A DNA stretch of 64,000 bases from Chthonomonas sp. UBA6659 (GTDB lineage Bacteria; Armatimonadota; Fimbriimonadia; Fimbriimonadales; Fimbriimonadaceae), in the NCBI GenBank assembly GCA_002455425.1, contig DKKT01000071.1:137273-201272 (forward strand), in the 5' to 3' direction. The notes under the pieces are model-generated. The model made no database searches, was not told the origin of the DNA, and worked only from the letters and a program-made list of their open reading frames with translations. Of this stretch, positions 61,101 to 64,000 are shown one piece after another. The position numbers were made by a program, and so were the translations under genes. Each line of letters starts with the position of its first letter. The first letter of the stretch is position 1.

Positions 61101-61151
61101 CGTGGCCAGGGTCACGCTCAGCACGACGAGGGAAAAGACGAGTCTGCGCAT
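58146..61151 (-). CDS. Large secreted BNR/VPS10-type beta-propeller protein
   Basis: 1001 residues. Signal peptide (MRRLVFSLVVLSVTLATLPPVLA). Residues about 35-730 hold many Asp-box repeats, e.g. GLYKTTDGGKTWTSI, GLYKSTDGGSTWSQI, LWKSTDGGKTWKDL, AVSTDGGSSWTEQ and IFKSLNGGETWTKI, forming a double propeller typical of sortilin/xyloglucanase-like families. A C-terminal Ig-like region (PAPPGRYTIRLTVDGKTLTE) and a helical tail follow. It lacks a clear catalytic pair seen in GH74. Secreted and perhaps carbohydrate- or protein-binding. It resembles, but is longer than, the 35454-38168 lipoprotein. GAAGGG serves the start. Confidence 0.9.
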   Translation of the reverse strand: MRRLVFSLVVLSVTLATLPPVLAQKTPAEQVASQLRWRSVGPARGGRSVACAGSKARPNEYYFGATGGGIWKTEDGGIEWRCVSDGFLGTASVGALAVAADNPDVVYAGMGEKDIRGNISHGDGLYKTTDGGKTWTSIGLKETQTISRIVLDPRDSNTLYVAALGHVYGPNRERGLYKSTDGGSTWSQILFESERAGAIDVEIDPFRPDTVYCATWEAWRTPYTMNSGGPGSKLWKSTDGGKTWKDLSRTPGMPDGILGKIGVSPSPVKPGRVWAIVEAHEGGLFVSDDGGGTWRRTSADRNYRQRAWYYTHVIADPADADTVYVLNVSMGKSTDGGKTFRGMIAGHSDHHDLWIAPDNPKRMISSNDGGGAVSTDGGSSWTEQDYPTAQFYHVSTDNAWPYRILGAQQDNSTVRIVSTARPRGRTVGPSDWTATAGGESGYVVAKPDNPDIVYGGSYGGELEMLDHRTNQRRSVNAWPDLAMGRAAIDLDERFQWTFPIVFSPHDPNMLYCSSQHIFKSLNGGETWTKISPDLTRNDPRTLQSSGGPITKDNTSVEYYGTVFTLAESPVRPGTIWAGSDDGLVHVSTDAGGSWQRVTPKEMPEWGLCSMVDASAHDAGTAYLAVDNHENDDHRPYIFRTYDHGKTWKKIVDGIPEDDFIRVVREDPSRPGLLFAGSERRVYVSLDAGEHWFSVQNNLPLTPVHDLVFKNGDVVVATHGRSFWVLDDMTPLRQATSLKAEAPFLFRPRESFRPGGIAFSYYLPKDADKVALEVFDEEGVVVSRGSGVLETGAGLQRQSASLSYPGFRGFPGMVLWGAGGRSIPAPPGRYTIRLTVDGKTLTETIRYRVNPNSTSSEADAKAQATFARRVAARTQEANDAVVAIRSIKKKVAELKKGDAKIDVAAQTLVDRLSGIEGEIYQVRNQSGQDPLNYPVKLNNRLGALLGEILSGDFRPNDQSYVVFAKLSDLLQVQLDALSKVLKEDLGSLNTLLKGRGIEAIAP

Positions 61152-61766
61152 TGCCCTTCAGTTCGCCGTGCCTCTGCCCAAGACCTCCCGAGAACCGGTT
61201 TCCACCGTTCGTGTGCATAACTGGTGGGAAAGACCTCGCAAAACTTCTTGGCGCTGTACCGGAATCGTCCTATCATGAAATCAACCCAAGCGGCGATGGA
61301 GGATCGCCGGACCGACGCAAGAAGGTCGCCCGAGACGTCAATCCCAGAGGCACAAGGGTTGCCGCGAAAGCGGGGAATCCGTCCCGCACCGTTCCACAGG
61401 AGCGGATCGAGCGCGTTCAAGATTGCTCGGATCGCAAAAACTGAACATTCGCCACCTGACGAGGTCCCTTGGACCTAAGCCTCGCCAGCGTAGCGCCGTA
61501 GAGCCAAGCCTGTCTCCGGTGCACCGAGTGTTCGAGGATCGCGCAAGTCCCGGCGCGCGGCTTCGGCCAGACGGCGGGCGGAGTCGGAGGCTTCGGCTTT
61601 CGGCTCCTGGTGCGATCCATGCGATGAGTTGGACCGACTTGCCTCGGCAAGAAAGACACGAAATCGCGAGTCTGCGATGTGCAGGATGCTTCGGCGACCG
61701 GCACACAAAGTCGCAGCAACGGCGCGCCGTCGCGTGGACTCCTTCGGGAGGACCGAGCGGCGCGCC
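61152..61766. other. 615-nt stretch without a recognisable gene
   Basis: Both strands have open frames of 77-122 codons here, but none has a family signature, ribosome site or codon pattern like the neighbours. The part at 61340-61400 holds a CCGC-GAAA-GCGG hairpin and a partial likeness to the end of a B12 riboswitch that lacks its core. At 61721-61766, right after the mutM stop, two copies of GGCGCGCC flank a CTCC-TTCG-GGAG hairpin. This could be a terminator, a degenerate gene or an RNA. I cannot tell which. Confidence 0.5.
61721..61766 (-). terminator. Long hairpin directly after the mutM stop
   Basis: GGCGCGCC at 61721-61728 and 61759-61766 (each self-complementary, so they pair) enclose an inner CTCC-TTCG-GGAG stem with a UUCG tetraloop. 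It abuts the mutM stop codon on the minus strand. T-tract is weak (ACTTTGT), so it may be a stabilising 3' structure instead of a terminator. Confidence 0.45.
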
Positions 61767-62609
61767 TTACTTTTGCAGCCCCGGAACCCACGCCGTCGTT
61801 CGCCCCCCGACTTGCTCGCGCACCAGGGTTCGTCCGCCGATCGTGTCGGCGCCTTTGCCGCCGCCCCAACGGTGATGGAAAAGCCACTCCGGGGGATACT
61901 GGGCCGAATCCGCTCCGACGTCGACGGCTTTCTGGATGATCACGGACAGCGCCTCTGCGAGTCGCCTGAGCTCCCCGGTCGTCAGAGTGCCGGCGGGACG
62001 GCGCGGGTCGATCCGGGCATGGTAGAGCACTTCGTCTGCGATCCAGTTCCCGACCCCGGCGAAGAGACGCTGATCCAGCAGCAGAGCCTTGATCGGAGCC
62101 TTGCGCCCGGCGAGTCGCCGTTCGAGGTCCTTGCCCGTGGCCGGCTCCAGAAGGCAATCCGGGCCCAGGCCCCGCACGAACTCGTCGCTCTCGGCCGATT
62201 CGCCGAGCCACACGCGCGCGAGTCGGCGCAGGTCGGTAAGGACGATCTGCGCTCCGTTCTCCGCCACGAGCCGAAGCTTCAAGAAGCGTGGCCGGCCCTC
62301 CTCATCTTCGAACGGGGCCTCGCCATGCTCGCGAAGCCGGATCGTGCCAGCACCGAGCTCCCGAACCCAGCCCGCCATTCCAAGATGCCCAAAAAGCCAC
62401 GGCGCGTCGTCGAACGCCAGCCAGAACGCCTTCCCTTTCCGGTGGGCACCGGTGACCGTCCGCCCGAGGAGAGCTTCCACGATCGCTTCCGGCGGGGCGC
62501 CTTCGAAAACGATCTCATCGGGAGCAACCTCGACCTCGACCAGTTTCTGACCGACGAGGGCTCTTTGGAGCAGGCGTCGGACGGTTTCGACTTCGGGGAG
62601 TTCGGGCAT
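61767..62609 (-). CDS. mutM: Fpg/Nei-family DNA glycosylase lacking the zinc-finger cysteines
   Basis: 280 residues from ATG 62609, giving MPELPEVETVRRLL with the catalytic Pro2 and Glu3. A conserved Lys sits in HRKGKAFW, and the H2TH region reads GVGNWIADEVLYHARIDP. It excises oxidised purines (8-oxoG, Fapy) or pyrimidines and cuts the AP site. Oddity: the usual C-terminal CxxC...CxxC zinc finger is replaced by TIGGRTLVREQVGGRTTAWV with no Cys, matching the zinc-less finger type (NEIL1- or plant Fpg-like) rather than E. coli MutM. The symbol is by family only. Start confirmed by the motif and by TACCTT 6 nt upstream. Confidence 0.9.
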   Translation of the reverse strand: MPELPEVETVRRLLQRALVGQKLVEVEVAPDEIVFEGAPPEAIVEALLGRTVTGAHRKGKAFWLAFDDAPWLFGHLGMAGWVRELGAGTIRLREHGEAPFEDEEGRPRFLKLRLVAENGAQIVLTDLRRLARVWLGESAESDEFVRGLGPDCLLEPATGKDLERRLAGRKAPIKALLLDQRLFAGVGNWIADEVLYHARIDPRRPAGTLTTGELRRLAEALSVIIQKAVDVGADSAQYPPEWLFHHRWGGGKGADTIGGRTLVREQVGGRTTAWVPGLQK

Positions 62610-62615
62610 GCCATG

Positions 62616-62621
62616 AAGGTA
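62616..62621 (-). promoter_or_regulatory. Putative -10 element for mutM
   Basis: On the minus strand TACCTT (TANNNT) ends 6 nt before the mutM ATG, with no Shine-Dalgarno. nagA starts only 14-38 nt further on the other strand. Confidence 0.4.
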
Positions 62622-62634
62622 GCTCACCGGGGCT

Positions 62635-63753
62635 ATGGATTGCCGCACAATGAACCCGATGAAGACGTCGTCGTGTGCTTGGGCAGTCGGACCGCAAGGG
62701 TTCGGGCGCTACCGCATCGAACTCGATCAGACCGGCGCTCGATTTGAACCGACGGACAGCGAACCGGAAGGGATCGTGACCCCGGGCCTTGTGGACCTCC
62801 ACTTCCATGGAGCCTTCGGGATCGATTTCATGTCCGCCTCGCCCGACCAGCTCACGGAGCTCGGCGTCCGCCTTGAGGGCCTCGGCTACGAAGCCGTCCT
62901 CTTGACCACCGTGACCGCTCCGTTCGAGTCGATCCGCCGCGCGTGCGCCCAGATTCCTGAACGACCGATCTTTGCCGGAATCCACCTCGAGGGTCCGTTT
63001 CTGAGCCCCGATTACCCAGGAGCCCAGCCGGCGGAGTTCCTTCGTATGCCGCCGACGGGTCCGTCCGAATGGGATGAAATCTTCGGTCACCCTGCGCTCC
63101 GGGTGGTGACCCTCGCACCGGAGCTCGAGGGTGCGCTCGAGCTCGTCCCGCGCATCGGTCGCCCCGGACTGACCTTCTCGATGGGGCATACGGCCGCGAC
63201 GTTCTTGGAAGCCCAAGCCGCCGTAGAGGCAGGATTCCGGCGCGTCACCCACTGCTACAACGCCATGCGGGGGTTTCACCATCGTGAGCCGGGCGCCCTC
63301 GGATGCGCGTTCGTCGACCCGAACCTCACGCCCGAGCTCATCTACGATCGTGTTCATGTCGCGAAGGCGGCCGTCGATGTGCTTCTTATGCTCAAGGGAG
63401 CGGATAACGTGATCGCGGTGAGCGATTCGACGATGGCAACCGGGCTCCCCTTCGGCACGCGCCTTGAGATGTGGGGGCATCCCGTCGTGGTCGAGCGCGA
63501 CGATGTCCGCCTCGTCGACGGTGGAGCCCTTGCGGGGAGCACGATCACGCTCCGCGACGCCTTCAAGAACCTCGTCGCCGATTTCGGGCCCGAAACGGCG
63601 ATTCGCCTTTGTTGCCTCAATCCTCGTCGCACGCTCGGGCTTGATGAGCCTCGAATCTGGGTTCAATGGTCGCTCGCCGGAAATCCCGTTGCGGTCGTTC
63701 GCGTCGGGGCAGCAGAAGGGAACTTCGGCGGCGAGCAGTCCGTCCCAAGCTAA
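62635..63753 (+). CDS. nagA: N-acetylglucosamine-6-phosphate deacetylase
   Basis: 372 residues from ATG 62635 (ATG 62650 or 62659 are possible; the first few residues are unlike the family). Metal and substrate features: GLVDLHFHGAFGIDF, IHLEGPFLSPD, MGHTAATF, VTHCYNAMRGFHH and the catalytic Asp in AVSDSTMATG. It deacetylates GlcNAc-6-P to GlcN-6-P in amino-sugar catabolism. No nagB is visible in the window. It is divergent from mutM with only 25 nt between. Confidence 0.93.
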   Translation: MDCRTMNPMKTSSCAWAVGPQGFGRYRIELDQTGARFEPTDSEPEGIVTPGLVDLHFHGAFGIDFMSASPDQLTELGVRLEGLGYEAVLLTTVTAPFESIRRACAQIPERPIFAGIHLEGPFLSPDYPGAQPAEFLRMPPTGPSEWDEIFGHPALRVVTLAPELEGALELVPRIGRPGLTFSMGHTAATFLEAQAAVEAGFRRVTHCYNAMRGFHHREPGALGCAFVDPNLTPELIYDRVHVAKAAVDVLLMLKGADNVIAVSDSTMATGLPFGTRLEMWGHPVVVERDDVRLVDGGALAGSTITLRDAFKNLVADFGPETAIRLCCLNPRRTLGLDEPRIWVQWSLAGNPVAVVRVGAAEGNFGGEQSVPS

Positions 63754-63806
63754 GCGATGGCATCGGGTACCATAGAGCATCTTTTCATCCGGGACCTTTA
63801 CGACCA

Positions 63807-64000
63807 GTGACCACGACCATGAACGACGAACCGACGACCCCGAGCCCGGCTCAGCCGACGCCTCCGACTCCCACTGCGGTGGAGGAGCGCGTCGAAACCC
63901 CCGAGCCTGAGGTCGCAACGACCCACACCCTTTCCGACCCCACGCCGAGCGAAGAGGCTCCGGCCGAGTTCGCCGCACCGCCCGCCGAGACCCCCGTCGA
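63807..64000 (+). CDS. Acidic Pro/Thr/Glu-rich protein (3' truncated)
   Basis: The frame is open to the window edge. Start is GTG 63807 or ATG 63819 (4 codons later, MNDEPTTPSPAQPTPPTPTA). All visible residues are Pro, Thr, Glu and Ala in disordered sequence without a signal peptide. Such a segment is usually the N-terminal linker of a larger cytoplasmic or membrane protein, but its identity is beyond the window. Confidence 0.55.
   Translation, partial: MTTTMNDEPTTPSPAQPTPPTPTAVEERVETPEPEVATTHTLSDPTPSEEAPAEFAAPPAETPV

Noticed and set aside
58047..61220. 1057-codon plus-strand frame opposite the BNR protein
   Set aside because: The minus-strand product has a signal peptide and regular Asp-box repeats; the other strand has neither.
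61340..61400. Possible cobalamin riboswitch end (AATCC...GTCCCGCACCGT)
   Set aside because: Only a fragment resembles it; the conserved core and the transport or cobalamin gene downstream are absent, so it was not called.
61224..61478. 84-codon plus-strand ORF in the gene-less stretch
   Set aside because: Basic, low-complexity composition, no ribosome site and no family likeness; not listed as a gene.
61475..61708. 77-codon minus-strand ORF downstream of mutM
   Set aside because: Considered a helical-bundle remnant but no start signal and no consistent pattern in any frame.
62515..63978. 487-codon minus-strand frame opposite nagA
   Set aside because: nagA metal-binding motifs are clear on the plus strand.

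Overview
The window is a dense, high-GC bacterial chromosome segment. Nearly all of it is protein-coding, genes often overlap by 1-37 nt, and I see no rRNA, tRNA, CRISPR array, phage or transposase. The organism looks like an aerobic, Gram-negative-type heterotroph. The evidence is a full alternative complex III (ACIII) plus A2-type caa3 oxidase cluster, lipoproteins and large secreted beta-propeller proteins, a dockerin-tailed subtilase, LacZ and NagA, and a prepilin-like protein ending in a Y-A-D-G-H-style motif. This mix fits Armatimonadota (Fimbriimonadia-like) best. That is an inference from gene content; Acidobacteria, Planctomycetes or Rhodothermota relatives are not excluded.

Layout. 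1-3.7 kb: Fe-S assembly trio (SufT end, Rrf2/IscR-like regulator, IscA-type carrier) and pnp. 3.7-8.2 kb: MBL hydrolase and DUF1015 protein on the minus strand, prenyl synthase on the plus strand, then GNAT and DAHP synthase on the minus strand. 8.3-33.1 kb: one uninterrupted plus-strand run. It starts with a TTGACA promoter and structured leader, then a fused heme O/heme A synthase, actABCDEF, a small membrane-anchored protein, SCO, coxB-A-C-D, a HAD phosphatase, a very unusual GH42-like protein with Lys/Pro and Arg/Gly tails, era, a serine hydrolase, a DinG-like helicase and a THUMP-like methyltransferase, and ends at a strong hairpin. 33.1-41.5 kb, minus strand: two related small secreted proteins, citrate synthase, a BNR-propeller lipoprotein and an AAA_35-TM-WD40 signalling NTPase. 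41.5-46.9 kb, plus strand: GNAT, P460-like cytochrome, subtilase, multicopper oxidase. 46.9-64 kb: lacZ, tatD, prepilin-like protein, yraN, rnhB, gpsA, CBS/HlyC transporter, phoU, rpsO, lipoprotein, XRE-TPR regulator, a 1001-residue BNR protein, a gene-less stretch, mutM (zinc-less), nagA, and a truncated acidic/proline-rich protein.

How the genes work together. The 8.5-23.7 kb block encodes a complete quinol-to-oxygen chain. ACIII oxidises quinol with its Fe-S and c-heme subunits, the cytochrome c domain on Cox2 accepts electrons, and the caa3 oxidase reduces oxygen. The cluster carries its own heme A synthesis (CtaA-CtaB fusion) and a CuA-type assembly protein (SCO). The carbohydrate genes (lacZ, nagA, GH42-like), the subtilase and the multicopper oxidase suggest polymer scavenging.

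Two genome-style features stand out. Start/stop overlaps (ATGA, TAATG, GTGA) are very common, which points to translational coupling. Several monocistron-like starts lack a Shine-Dalgarno sequence but have a TANNNT-like -10 hexamer 6-11 nt upstream, which suggests leaderless or near-leaderless transcripts.
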